Below are positions 32,507-41,172 of a DNA stretch of 64,000 nucleotides, in pieces. This stretch comes from Streptomyces rimosus (GTDB taxonomy: Bacteria > Actinomycetota > Actinomycetes > Streptomycetales > Streptomycetaceae). The translations under genes were made by a program, and so were the position numbers. The notes below the pieces were generated by a model. The model made no database searches, was not told the DNA's origin, and was given only the letters and a program-made list of their open reading frames with translations. The stretch is from contig NZ_CP023688.1 of assembly GCF_008704655.1 (NCBI RefSeq), positions 3,596,001 to 3,660,000 on the forward strand. Direction: 5' to 3'. Each line of letters starts with the position of its first letter. Within the stretch, counting starts at the first letter, position 1.

Positions 32507-32887
32507 GTGCCGGCTGGAACGCTGTACCGCGGCCGGGAAGGCATGTGGTCCTGGGTGGCTCACCGAGTCACCGGCGTCCTCATTTTCTTCTTCCTGTTCG
32601 TGCACGTCCTCGACACCGCACTCGTCCGCGTCTCCCCCGAGGCCTATGACGACGTCGTTGCCACGTACAAGACGCCACTCGTCAACGTGATGGAGTACGG
32701 CCTCGTCGCCGCCATCCTCTTCCACGCGCTCAACGGCCTTCGCGTGATCGCCGTGGACTTCTGGTCCAAGGGACCGAAGTACCAGAAGCAGCTGCTGTGG
32801 ACCGTTGTCGGCGTGTGGGCCGTCCTGATGGCCGGCGCCTTCTACCCGGTGCTGCAGCACACGCTGCGCACCCTGTTCGGGAGCTGA
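32507..32887 (+). CDS. sdhC: succinate dehydrogenase cytochrome b subunit
   Basis: This is membrane anchor C of complex II, with 126 residues and three transmembrane segments. MWSWVAHRVTGVLIFFFLFVH has the S/H-R-x-T-G motif and a heme-ligand His; a second block is LFHALNGLRVIAVDF. The GTG at 32507 has an excellent GGAGGG ribosome site (32494-32499); an earlier ATG at 32432 lacks one and would add a hydrophilic extension. It is first in sdhCDAB, ten bases before sdhD. Confidence 0.94.
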   Translation: MPAGTLYRGREGMWSWVAHRVTGVLIFFFLFVHVLDTALVRVSPEAYDDVVATYKTPLVNVMEYGLVAAILFHALNGLRVIAVDFWSKGPKYQKQLLWTVVGVWAVLMAGAFYPVLQHTLRTLFGS

Positions 32888-32896
32888 TGACGCGCG

Positions 32897-33367
32897 ATGT
32901 CTGCTGAAACGACTCCTGCTGTGAACGACTCCGTGTCCCTGTACGACGTGGACAACCCGGCTCCCGTCATCGAGCCGCCCCGCAAGCGTACGAAGAAGAC
33001 GCCCAAGACGACCCGTACGAACTTCGAGATGTACGGCTGGCTGTTCATGCGCCTGTCCGGCATCGTGCTGGTCGTCCTGGTCCTCGGCCACCTGCTGCTC
33101 CAGCTCGTGCTGGACGGCGGTGTCTCCAAGATCGGCTTCGCCTTCGTGGCGGGCCGCTGGGCCTCGCCGTTCTGGCAGGTCTGGGACCTGGTGATGCTGT
33201 GGCTGGCGATGCTGCACGGCGCCAACGGCCTGCGCACGGTCATCAACGACTACGCGCAGCGGGACAACACCCGCTTCTGGCTGAAGATGCTGCTGTACAC
33301 CGCGACGGTCTTCACCGTCCTTCTGGGCACGCTGGTGATCTTCACCTTCGACCCGAACATCCGCTAG
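32897..33367 (+). CDS. sdhD: succinate dehydrogenase hydrophobic anchor subunit
   Basis: This is anchor D of complex II, 156 residues. After a ~40-residue Lys-rich cytosolic leader (PRKRTKKTPKTTRTNFEMYG) three transmembrane segments follow: FMRLSGIVLVVLVLGHLLLQ, then WDLVMLWLAMLHGANGLRT with the heme-region His, and a final anchor. ATG 32897. It begins 9 bases after sdhC. Confidence 0.93.
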   Translation: MSAETTPAVNDSVSLYDVDNPAPVIEPPRKRTKKTPKTTRTNFEMYGWLFMRLSGIVLVVLVLGHLLLQLVLDGGVSKIGFAFVAGRWASPFWQVWDLVMLWLAMLHGANGLRTVINDYAQRDNTRFWLKMLLYTATVFTVLLGTLVIFTFDPNIR

Positions 33368-33392
33368 GCCACGGGGCTGAGGTAACCGACTC

Positions 33393-35147
33393 ATGAAGAT
33401 CCACAAGTACGACACGGTCATCGTCGGCGCCGGTGGCGCGGGCATGCGCGCGGCCATCGAGGCCACCAAGCGCAGCCGCACCGCGGTCCTGACGAAGCTG
33501 TACCCCACCCGCTCCCACACCGGCGCGGCCCAGGGCGGCATGGCCGCAGCCCTGGCCAATGTCGAGGAGGACAACTGGGAGTGGCACACCTTCGACACGA
33601 TCAAGGGCGGCGACTACCTGGTCGACCAGGACGCCGCCGAGATCCTGGCGAAGGAGGCCATCGACTCGGTCCTGGACCTGGAGCGGATGGGCCTGCCGTT
33701 CAACCGCACCCCGGACGGCACCATCGACCAGCGCCGCTTCGGCGGCCACTCCCGTAACCACGGTGAGGCCCCGGTCCGCCGGTCCTGCTACGCCTCGGAC
33801 CGCACCGGCCACATGATCCTCCAGACGCTGTACCAGAACTGCGTCAAGGAGGGCGTGGAGTTCTTCAACGAGTTCTACGTCCTGGACCTGCTGCTCCAGG
33901 ACGTCGACGGCGTGAAGAAGTCGGCCGGCGTCGTCGCCTACGAGCTGGCCACCGGCGAGATCCACGTCTTCCAGGCGAAGGCCGTGATCTTCGCGTCCGG
34001 CGGCACCGGCAAGTTCTTCAAGGTGACCTCCAACGCGCACACCCTGACCGGTGACGGCCAGGCCGCCGCGTACCGGCGCGGGCTGCCCCTGGAGGACATG
34101 GAGTTCTTCCAGTTCCACCCGACCGGCATCTGGCGGATGGGCATCCTGCTGACGGAGGGCGCCCGCGGTGAGGGCGGCATCCTCCGCAACAAGGACGGCG
34201 AGCGCTTCATGGAGAAGTACGCGCCCGTCATGAAGGACCTCGCCTCGCGTGACGTCGTCTCGCGCTCCATCTACACGGAGATCCGCGAGGGCCGCGGCTG
34301 CGGTCCCGAAGGCGACCACGTCTACCTGGACCTCACCCACCTGCCGCCGGAGCAGCTGGACGCCAAGCTGCCGGACATCACCGAGTTCGCGCGTACGTAC
34401 CTCGGCATCGAGCCCTATACGGACCCGATCCCGATCCAGCCGACCGCGCACTACGCCATGGGCGGCATCCCGACCAACGTCGAGGGCGAGGTGCTGGCCG
34501 ACAACACCACCGTCGTGCCGGGCCTGTACGCCGCCGGCGAGGTCGCCTGCGTGTCCGTGCACGGCGCCAACCGCCTGGGCACCAACTCGCTGCTGGACAT
34601 CAACGTCTTCGGGCGCCGGGCCGGCATCGCGGCGGCGGAGTACGCGGCGACCGCCGACTTCGTCGAGCTGCCGGAGGACCCGGCGAAGATGGTCCAGGAG
34701 CAGGTCGAGCGGCTGCGCTCCGCCACGGGCAACGAGCGGGTCACCGAGATCCGCAAGGAGCTCCAGGAGACCATGGACGCCAACGTGATGGTGTTCCGCA
34801 CCGAGCAGACGATCAAGACCGCGGTCGAGAAGATCGGCGAGCTGCGCGAGCGCTACCTGAACGTGTCCATCCAGGACAAGGGCAAGCGGTTCAACACCGA
34901 CCTGCTGGAGGCCGTCGAGCTGGGCAACCTGCTCGACCTGGCCGAGGTCATGGCGGTGTCCGCGCTGGCCCGCAAGGAGTCCCGCGGCGGTCACTACCGC
35001 GAGGACTACCCCAACCGCGACGACGTCAACTTCATGCGGCACACGATGGCGTACCGCGAGGTGGCGGCAGACGGCTCGGAGTCGATCCGCCTCGACTACA
35101 AGCCGGTCGTCCAGACCCGCTACCAGCCGATGGAGCGTAAGTACTGA
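33393..35147 (+). CDS. sdhA: succinate dehydrogenase flavoprotein subunit
   Basis: This catalytic subunit oxidises succinate to fumarate and carries covalently bound FAD; 584 residues. [15 protein letters not shown] binds FAD, the flavinylation His is in [11 protein letters not shown] (~43), the substrate region has FFQFHPTGI and [11 protein letters not shown], and the catalytic Arg is in [13 protein letters not shown]. Starts ATG 33393, 25 bases after sdhD; its stop overlaps sdhB by one base. Confidence 0.96.
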   Translation: MKIHKYDTVIVGAGGAGMRAAIEATKRSRTAVLTKLYPTRSHTGAAQGGMAAALANVEEDNWEWHTFDTIKGGDYLVDQDAAEILAKEAIDSVLDLERMGLPFNRTPDGTIDQRRFGGHSRNHGEAPVRRSCYASDRTGHMILQTLYQNCVKEGVEFFNEFYVLDLLLQDVDGVKKSAGVVAYELATGEIHVFQAKAVIFASGGTGKFFKVTSNAHTLTGDGQAAAYRRGLPLEDMEFFQFHPTGIWRMGILLTEGARGEGGILRNKDGERFMEKYAPVMKDLASRDVVSRSIYTEIREGRGCGPEGDHVYLDLTHLPPEQLDAKLPDITEFARTYLGIEPYTDPIPIQPTAHYAMGGIPTNVEGEVLADNTTVVPGLYAAGEVACVSVHGANRLGTNSLLDINVFGRRAGIAAAEYAATADFVELPEDPAKMVQEQVERLRSATGNERVTEIRKELQETMDANVMVFRTEQTIKTAVEKIGELRERYLNVSIQDKGKRFNTDLLEAVELGNLLDLAEVMAVSALARKESRGGHYREDYPNRDDVNFMRHTMAYREVAADGSESIRLDYKPVVQTRYQPMERKY

Positions 35148-35920
35148 TGAGCACCTCCACCCTCGAAAAGCACTCCAAGGCCCTGGACGCGGCCGACGAC
35201 GGCGCCTCGCACACCATCACCATCACGCTGCGGATCCGCCGGTTCAACCCGGAGGTCTCCGAGGACGCCACCTGGCAGGACTTCCAGCTGGAGATGGACC
35301 CGAAGGAGCGCGTCCTGGACGCCCTCCACAAGGTCAAGTGGGAGCAGGACGGCACGCTGACCTTCCGGCGTTCCTGCGCGCACGGCATCTGCGGCTCGGA
35401 CGCCATGCGGATCAACGGCAAGAACCGCCTGGCGTGCAAGACGCTGCTGAAGGACATCAACCCGGAGAAGCCCATCACGGTCGAGGCCATCAAGGGCCTG
35501 ACGGTCCTCAAGGACCTCGTGGTGGACATGGAGCCGTTCTTCCAGGCGTACCGGGACGTGATGCCGTTCCTGATCACCACCGGCAACGAGCCGACGCGTG
35601 AGCGCCTGCAGTCCGCCGAGGACCGGGAGCGCTTCGACGACACCACCAAGTGCATCCTGTGCGCCGCGTGCACGTCCTCGTGCCCGGTGTTCTGGAACGA
35701 CGGCCAGTACTTCGGCCCGGCGGCGATCGTCAACGCGCACCGCTTCATCTTCGACAGCCGTGACGAGGGCGGCGAGCAGCGGCTCGAAATCCTCAACGAC
35801 AAGGACGGCGTCTGGCGCTGCCGTACGACCTTCAACTGCACGGACGCCTGCCCGCGCGGTATCGAGGTCACCAAGGCGATCCAGGAGGTCAAGCGCGCGC
35901 TGATCACGCGTCGCTTCTGA
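35147..35920 (+). CDS. sdhB: succinate dehydrogenase iron-sulfur subunit
   Basis: This iron-sulfur protein of complex II passes electrons to the anchor quinone; 257 residues. The 2Fe-2S cysteines are in RRSCAHGICGSDAM and ACKT; the 4Fe-4S and 3Fe-4S sites use KCILCAACTSSCPV and TFNCTDACPRG. The ATG at 35147 shares its A with the sdhA stop. Followed by a strong hairpin at 35984-36021. Confidence 0.96.
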   Translation: MSTSTLEKHSKALDAADDGASHTITITLRIRRFNPEVSEDATWQDFQLEMDPKERVLDALHKVKWEQDGTLTFRRSCAHGICGSDAMRINGKNRLACKTLLKDINPEKPITVEAIKGLTVLKDLVVDMEPFFQAYRDVMPFLITTGNEPTRERLQSAEDRERFDDTTKCILCAACTSSCPVFWNDGQYFGPAAIVNAHRFIFDSRDEGGEQRLEILNDKDGVWRCRTTFNCTDACPRGIEVTKAIQEVKRALITRRF

Positions 35921-35935
35921 TCCCGGGCACAGCCC

Positions 35936-36808
35936 CTAGAACCTGGTTCCGGTCAGCGACCCGAACCTGGTCTGGAAGCCGCGAAGGGCTCCGCTCCCGT
36001 ACGTACGGAGGCGGAGCCCTTCGGCGTGTCCGGACCCGGTCCCCGCGGTCGCGCCCCCCACACGCTCCGGCGCGGCCTCGGCGGGCGGCGCCGCGGGGTA
36101 GACGAGGACCGGCGGCAGCTCCGTATCCACGAAGGTGACCGGGTTGGTGCAGAAGTACGACGGCACGAGCAGCAGGCCGCGTCCCTCCAGGCGCAGGTCA
36201 CCGTCGCGCGGGTAGGTGACCTCCAGGACCGGCCGCCGCCAGCGCATCTCCGGCCCCAAGGTCCGCAGCATGGCTTCGGTGCCGTCCTGGCGCAGCGCGT
36301 GCAGCCGCAGTGTGCGGTCGGCCTCGACACGCTGCCCGATCAGCGGCCAGCCGGGGCCGAGGGCGGTGTGGTGGTACGTACGCAGGCTGCGGGCGAGGGC
36401 GCGCAGCGCGGCCGGTTCGCCGTCCGCGAGGGAGCGCATCCAGGAGGGCGGGGCGGCGTGCTGCCCGTGCCCCGGTCTGTGGGCCTGCCCTGCCAACAGC
36501 CCGATCTCGGTGCGCAGCCGGTGCCGGGGCGTCGTCATCACCGCTTCGAGGCCAGGCTCCACGCCGGCCGAACCTGCCATCGGCGTAAGGAAGTCGGGAA
36601 AGTAGCCGCGTGGCGGCACGAGCGGCAGCAGCAGGCGCAGCGGGCCGGGGCCGTGCCGCGCGGCGTGCCGGCGCCAGGCCGCCAGGGCCGGTTCGGTACG
36701 GCTCTCGCGCAGCCGGTGCAGGCTCAGCACGGTCTCCCACAGAGGGTCGGCCCCCTCCGCGATCCGCGTACGGTTCAGGTCCTCCGCCGTGAAGTGCACA
36801 CGTAACAC
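35936..36808 (-). pseudogene. truncated regulator of the DUF5937/ArsR type, missing its C-terminal HTH
   Basis: This 290-residue frame (VLRVHFTAEDLNRTRIAEGADPLW...) matches the N-terminal ~240 residues of Streptomyces ArsR-like regulators with a DUF5937 domain, which normally end in a winged helix after the LPPVLVYP block. Here the frame runs instead through low-complexity sequence and across the sdhB terminator, stopping at GTRF. The HTH is absent, so DNA binding is probably lost. GTG 36808 (with GGGGGA site) makes codon 2 a TTA, read only by the bldA tRNA. A start at GTG 36799 would avoid it. Confidence 0.65.
35984..36021. terminator. sdh operon terminator, inside the neighbouring frame
   Basis: AAGGGCTCCGC (35984-35994) and GCGGAGCCCTT (36011-36021) are exact complements around a loop containing GTACGTAC. 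It lies 64 bases after sdhB and also within the 3' end of the truncated regulator. Confidence 0.8.
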
Positions 36809-36995
36809 AACAATCCCCCGATGCTGTGGCCGCCCCACCGTTCCCCCGAACGGCAGTGCACCCGAGGATCCGACCCGCGGGCCGCTTTCGCAACCCGTAC
36901 ACGCCGCACAGCCCTACTTCGTTCAATGAAAAACGAATGAGAAAACATCCATGCAGGTCAGAGCGGCCCGCCTGGCACACGCGGGCGGACCCGCG

Positions 36996-37457
36996 TCACG
37001 CCGAGCGCAACGCCATCATGGCCAACGCCCGGTCCTGGTCCCGCCGTTGCCGCATCACATGCGCATAGGTCGCCAACGCCTCTCGCTTGCGCGCCAGTTC
37101 GGCGATCTCCGCGTCCAGCTGCGCCATCTGCCGCTCGACCACGGAACAGGAACGGTCGCAGAAGACGAGCCCGGGGCCGCCCTGGGCGCAGGGCAGCAGC
37201 TCCCGGATGGCGTCGGTGCTCAGCCCGGTGGCGAGCAGCTCACGAATCCGTACGACGGTGTCCAGTGCGTCGGGGCCGTAGCGGCGGTAGCCGTTCGCGT
37301 CGCGGTCCGCGCGCAGCAGGCCCTGCTGCTCGTAGTAGCGCAACGACCGCGGGCTGGCCCCCGTACGCTCGGCCAGCTCACCGATGCGCAGCGAGCCACC
37401 CGCTCCCGAGCCCTGCGCCCCCGCCCGGACCCCGCGCTCCCCCGCCGCCCCTGCCAT
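36996..37457 (-). CDS. MerR family regulator
   Basis: This 153-residue activator-repressor has the MerR HTH (LRIGELAERTGASPRSLRYYEQQGLLRADRDANGYRRY) after a ~20-residue Gly/Ala leader. The dimer helix and a C-terminal part with three cysteines (LPCAQGG, FCDRSCS) follow; these could coordinate metal or sense redox. It is divergent from an alpha/beta hydrolase with a MerR-type operator between them. Confidence 0.88.
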   Translation of the reverse strand: MAGAAGERGVRAGAQGSGAGGSLRIGELAERTGASPRSLRYYEQQGLLRADRDANGYRRYGPDALDTVVRIRELLATGLSTDAIRELLPCAQGGPGLVFCDRSCSVVERQMAQLDAEIAELARKREALATYAHVMRQRRDQDRALAMMALRSA

Positions 37458-37498
37458 CGACTGCCTCCCCTGAACGACCGGACCCTCGGACCGGCGAC

Positions 37499-37529
37499 TT
37501 GACCTTCACACCGGTGTCAGGCGTCAACC
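37499..37529 (+). promoter_or_regulatory. MerR-type promoter with 19-base spacer
   Basis: TTGACC (37499-37504) and TCAACC (37524-37529) are separated by 19 bases containing the dyad ACACCGGTGT. A 19-base spacer with a dyad is the hallmark of MerR-regulated promoters, where the activator twists the DNA. It reads toward the hydrolase gene. Confidence 0.65.
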
Positions 37530-37537
37530 TGTCGCAC

Positions 37538-38365
37538 ATGACGAAGATTCCCGCGTCCGCGACGCGCCTTCCCGCCCTGTCCACCACCGTCACCCCCGCC
37601 GAGTCCGGTACCGTCCCCGCCGCCCACGGCATCCTGCTCGCCCACGGCGCGACCGGCAGCATCGCCGGGAACTACGAAGCGCTCATCCCCGCCCTCGCGG
37701 CCACCGGCCACACCGTCGTCGCGCCCGACTACCCCGGCTCCGGCCGCACCCCGCGCGCCGACGGCCCCCTGAATCTCGACGCCCTCGCCGACGCACTGGT
37801 GGCCGAGGCCGTCACGGCTGGCGTCGAAACGTTCACCCTGATCGGCTTCTCCCTGGGTACGGCGGTGTCCGTACGGGCCGCCGCACGCCACCCGGAGCGG
37901 GTACGCGGCCTCGTGCTGACCGCCGGGCTCGCCAAGCCCGACCACCACGCGAACATCTGGCTCGACCTGTGGCTGCGCCTGCTGGACCGCGGCGACTACG
38001 CGGGCTTCGCCCAGGCCCGCGCCCTCAGCGGCCTCTCCCCCGCGGCCCTGAACGCCCTGTCGCCCGCCGAACTGGCCGCCGTCCTCGACCCGGACCCGGC
38101 CCTCCCGCCGGCCGGTTCGGCCGAGCAGACCGCGCTGGTCAAGGAGGTCGACACCACCGGCGACCTGCCCGGCATCTCCGTACCGACGCTGGTCATCGCC
38201 ACCACACTCGACCAGCTGATCCAGCCCTCCCACTCGCGCCAGATGGCCGAGCGCATACCGGGAGCCGAGTACGCGGAGATCGCGACCGGCCACCTGCCGA
38301 TGGTGGAGCGGCCGGAGGAGTGGCAGGGGATGATCCTGAAGTTCCTGGCCGAGCACGCGCTGTAG
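37538..38365 (+). CDS. alpha/beta hydrolase
   Basis: This cytosolic 275-residue hydrolase has oxyanion-hole HGATGS, nucleophile elbow GFSLGTA (~110), the late acid (TTLDQLIQ) and His (ATGHLPMVERP). It lacks a signal peptide. It is divergent from the MerR regulator and follows a MerR-type promoter, so it is probably its target. An upstream in-frame extension to 37265 has no family similarity and overlaps merR; ATG 37538 is preferred. Substrate unknown. Confidence 0.9.
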   Translation: MTKIPASATRLPALSTTVTPAESGTVPAAHGILLAHGATGSIAGNYEALIPALAATGHTVVAPDYPGSGRTPRADGPLNLDALADALVAEAVTAGVETFTLIGFSLGTAVSVRAAARHPERVRGLVLTAGLAKPDHHANIWLDLWLRLLDRGDYAGFAQARALSGLSPAALNALSPAELAAVLDPDPALPPAGSAEQTALVKEVDTTGDLPGISVPTLVIATTLDQLIQPSHSRQMAERIPGAEYAEIATGHLPMVERPEEWQGMILKFLAEHAL

Positions 38366-38390
38366 GCGGCTCGTTCTGTAGGCGGCTCGT
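38360..38390. repeat. 15-base direct repeat at the hydrolase stop
   Basis: CTGTAGGCGGCTCGT occurs at 38360-38374 and 38376-38390. The first copy contains the hydrolase TAG stop. It looks like a small tandem duplication. Confidence 0.7.
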
Positions 38391-38454
38391 CCGGAGCGGC
38401 CGGTGACACGGCGGGGCCCAGGGGCGGTCGGCGTCCCGCATTAAGGTCAATACC

Positions 38455-39312
38455 GTGGACGAAGCGACAAGGGCGGATGCGGACGGGGCACGGAGCGTGG
38501 CGAGCGAGGGTACGGGGGGCAAGGCCGACGGCGGCGGGGCGGACGCCCATACGGGGGAGGCCGCGCACCAGGACGCGACGGCCCCCCGTGCCACCGGGCC
38601 CGCCCGCGAGCGCACCTCCCAAGGCTCCCGCACCCGCACCCTGATCCTGGAGACCGCCCTCCGCCTCTTCCAGGAGCGCGGTTACGACAAGACCACCATG
38701 CGGGCCATCGCCCAGGAGGCCGGGGTCTCGGTCGGCAACGCGTACTACTACTACGCCTCCAAGGAGCACCTGATCCAGGGCTTCTACGACCGCATCGCCG
38801 CCGAGCACGCGGCGGCGGTGACGGACGTACTGGCGCGGGAGCGCGACCTGGCCGGCCGGCTGCGCGGCGTGCTGCTCACCTGGCTCGACATCGCCGCCCC
38901 GTACCACCGCTTCGCCGCCCAGTTCTTCAAGAACGCCGCCGACCCGGACAGCCCGCTCAGCCCCTTCTCCGACGCCTCCGAGGGGCCGCGCGAGGCCGCC
39001 ATCGCACTGCACCGACAGGTACTGGCCGGGGCCGACACCAAGGCCGACCCGGAACTGGCGGCGGCGCTCCCCCGCTTGCTGTGGCTCCAGCAGATGGGCC
39101 TCGTCCTGTACTGGGTGTACGACCGCTCGGAAAACTGCGAACGCAGCCGCCGCCTGGTCGAACGGACCTCGCCCCTGGTGGCCCGCGCGGTGGCCGCCTC
39201 CCGGTTCCGGGTCCTGCGCCCGCTGGTACGCGAAGTCACCGACGTACTGAGCGAATTCGTCCTCCCGGCAGCAGCGGGCGCAGCGGCCCGCCCTCGCTCC
39301 GACCAGGGTTGA
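38455..39312 (+). CDS. TetR family regulator
   Basis: This 285-residue regulator has a disordered Asp/Gly/Ala-rich leader (~55 residues), then the HTH (RTLILETALRLFQERGYDKTTMRAIAQEAGVSVGNAYYYYASKEHLIQGFYDR) and a helical ligand domain. GTG 38455 is used. The nearest genes are the hydrolase upstream and a convergent FBP protein, so its target is not evident. Confidence 0.85.
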   Translation: MDEATRADADGARSVASEGTGGKADGGGADAHTGEAAHQDATAPRATGPARERTSQGSRTRTLILETALRLFQERGYDKTTMRAIAQEAGVSVGNAYYYYASKEHLIQGFYDRIAAEHAAAVTDVLARERDLAGRLRGVLLTWLDIAAPYHRFAAQFFKNAADPDSPLSPFSDASEGPREAAIALHRQVLAGADTKADPELAAALPRLLWLQQMGLVLYWVYDRSENCERSRRLVERTSPLVARAVAASRFRVLRPLVREVTDVLSEFVLPAAAGAAARPRSDQG

Positions 39313-39327
39313 CCTGCCGGAAGCAGC

Positions 39328-39831
39328 TCACTCCCCCTCGAACACCTTGTCCAGAAACGCGTCGAGGTTCCCGACCATGCGAGCGATCCGGTCCTCCAGC
39401 GGCAGGCTCTCCTCATGCCGCCCGGCCAGCTCCGACTTCTTCTTCCCCCGCACATAGAGCGAGCACGCCAGATCGGCACAGATATACGTCCCGACCGTAT
39501 TCCCCTGCCGCCCCAAAGCACCGGCCTTCCGCGCGGCAAGCAGACTCACCCCGGACCCGGGATGCCCCGTCAAACACAACGAACACACAGTCGTCTTCGT
39601 AAAACTCCGCCGCACCCCCTGCGGCACCCGCAACGTCACCCCGACGATGCCGCCCTCCCGGGGCGCCACCAGATAACTCCGGTCGGGCGCACCGGGATCC
39701 CGCCATCCGAGGAAGTCGAGGTCGTCCCATGGCAGGGCGGAAAGGTTCGCGGGGAGATTGATGCGGCTCGCTTCTCCCTTTGAGCAGTTAATGAAGGAGG
39801 TGCGGATGCGTTTTTCGTCCAGCGGGTCCAT
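39328..39831 (-). CDS. FBP domain zinc-finger protein (FusB-like, EF-G-binding)
   Basis: This 167-residue protein matches the FBP (fibronectin-binding-protein-like) family, related to staphylococcal FusB/FusC, which binds elongation factor G. Four cysteines in VCSLCLTGHPG and YICADLACSLYVRGKK form a treble-clef zinc site typical of that family. FusB frees EF-G from fusidic-acid-stalled ribosomes; actinobacterial homologues have not been shown to do so. ATG 39831. Convergent with the TetR gene, 16 bases apart. Confidence 0.8.
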   Translation of the reverse strand: MDPLDEKRIRTSFINCSKGEASRINLPANLSALPWDDLDFLGWRDPGAPDRSYLVAPREGGIVGVTLRVPQGVRRSFTKTTVCSLCLTGHPGSGVSLLAARKAGALGRQGNTVGTYICADLACSLYVRGKKKSELAGRHEESLPLEDRIARMVGNLDAFLDKVFEGE

Positions 39832-39888
39832 GACTCGGGAAACTAACAGGCGAGGCGGGGATCCGTCGCTCGATTTAGCGGGGCGGGG

Positions 39889-41067
39889 TCAGCTCCACGC
39901 CTGGGAGCCCGAACGGCCGCGGCGGCGGGAGACCACCACACCGACGACGACACCGACCACCACGACCGCGGCCAGTGCTCCACCGCCGATGACCAGCCAC
40001 TTGCTGGTGTCCGCCGACGAGGCGGACTGCTGGCCCTTGTCGGCGCCGGAATCGGCGGCCGGCTGCGCCGCCTTGCCCTTCGGCATCGGCAGCGGGCCCT
40101 CGGCGGGCCCTGCGGGAATGTCGCGGGACAGGGCCGCGGCGGGCTGGATGAAGCCGTATCCGTAGTGGGCGTCGGGCAGCTTCAGGTTCTTCGCCTTTTC
40201 CGGCTTGGCCAGGCCCGCCGTCTTCACCAGACGGTTGGCGATCTGTCCGGGAGTGAGGTCGGGGAACTTCTCCCGGAGAAGAGCGGCGGCGGCGGACACG
40301 TATGCGGTGGCGGCCGAAGTACCACGGTCGACGGTGTACGCGGAGTCGCTCTTGCCCTGCGCGAAGGGAATGTCTTCTCCGGGAGCGAGCAGATCGACCG
40401 TGTCGTTGTAATTGCTACGGGTCCAGACTTCCCCGTACTGGTTCACCGCGCCGACACCGATGACCCCGGGGCAGGCTGCCGGGTAGTTCTTCTTGGCCAC
40501 CCCGTCGTTGCCGACACCCGCAACGACGATGACGCCCTTGTCCAGGGCGTAGCGAATCGATTCACAGGTGTCCGCGTCACGGGTGACGCCGTAGGACATG
40601 TTGATGACGTCGGCGCCGTGGTCGGCTGCGTACCGGGTCGCCTGCGACTCGTTCTTGTACGCGGTCAGCGGCATGATCTTCGCGCCCGGGGCCAGGCCCT
40701 TGATCCCCTGGGTTCCGCCCGCGCCGTGACCGTGCCCGGCGATGATGCCCGCCATGGCCGTACCGTGGTCGCGGATGTCCTCGCCGGGCTTGAGCGCCCC
40801 GGAGACGTCGACGCCCTGGGTGAAGTCCTTTCCTGGCACGAACTGTCCGGTGAGGTCCTGGTGGCTGGTACGGACGCCGGTCTCGATGAGCGCGACCGTG
40901 ACACCCTTGCCGGTGGCCTGCTTCCAGATGTCCTTGGCGCCGAACGCCTCCAGCGGCCACTGCTTGCCGCGGATCTGGTCCGCCTGCGCCGTGCCGCCCG
41001 CAGCCAGGAGCAGCGCTCCGGTCAGCGCCACGCCCGTACCGGCGCGCAGTGTTCGTGTGACCCTCAT
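39889..41067 (-). CDS. mycP: mycosin-like S8 serine protease (MycP type), Glu at the catalytic Asp position
   Basis: This membrane-anchored subtilase resembles the mycosins of type VII secretion, which stabilise the ESX machinery and cleave substrates. It has a Sec signal, the S8 domain, a Pro/Ser linker and a C-terminal TM (~355-380) with a basic tail. The His is in IRDHGTAMAGIIAG and the Ser in RGTSAATA, but the Asp motif reads ALIETGV instead of [IV]DTGV (GAG codon), so the triad lacks Asp. ATG 41067 (392 residues) has an AGGAGCG site. It lies beside two WXG-type genes; no EccB-E genes are in the window. Confidence 0.85.
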   Translation of the reverse strand: MRVTRTLRAGTGVALTGALLLAAGGTAQADQIRGKQWPLEAFGAKDIWKQATGKGVTVALIETGVRTSHQDLTGQFVPGKDFTQGVDVSGALKPGEDIRDHGTAMAGIIAGHGHGAGGTQGIKGLAPGAKIMPLTAYKNESQATRYAADHGADVINMSYGVTRDADTCESIRYALDKGVIVVAGVGNDGVAKKNYPAACPGVIGVGAVNQYGEVWTRSNYNDTVDLLAPGEDIPFAQGKSDSAYTVDRGTSAATAYVSAAAALLREKFPDLTPGQIANRLVKTAGLAKPEKAKNLKLPDAHYGYGFIQPAAALSRDIPAGPAEGPLPMPKGKAAQPAADSGADKGQQSASSADTSKWLVIGGGALAAVVVVGVVVGVVVSRRRGRSGSQAWS

Positions 41068-41172
41068 GCTTCGCTCCTCGTGTGCGTTCCGTGCGGTCCG
41101 GCGCCGCCCGGACAAACGCCCCGCCGAGGAAGCGGGGCGTTCGTCCGGGCCAGGGCCCGTGGGCCAGGCTCT

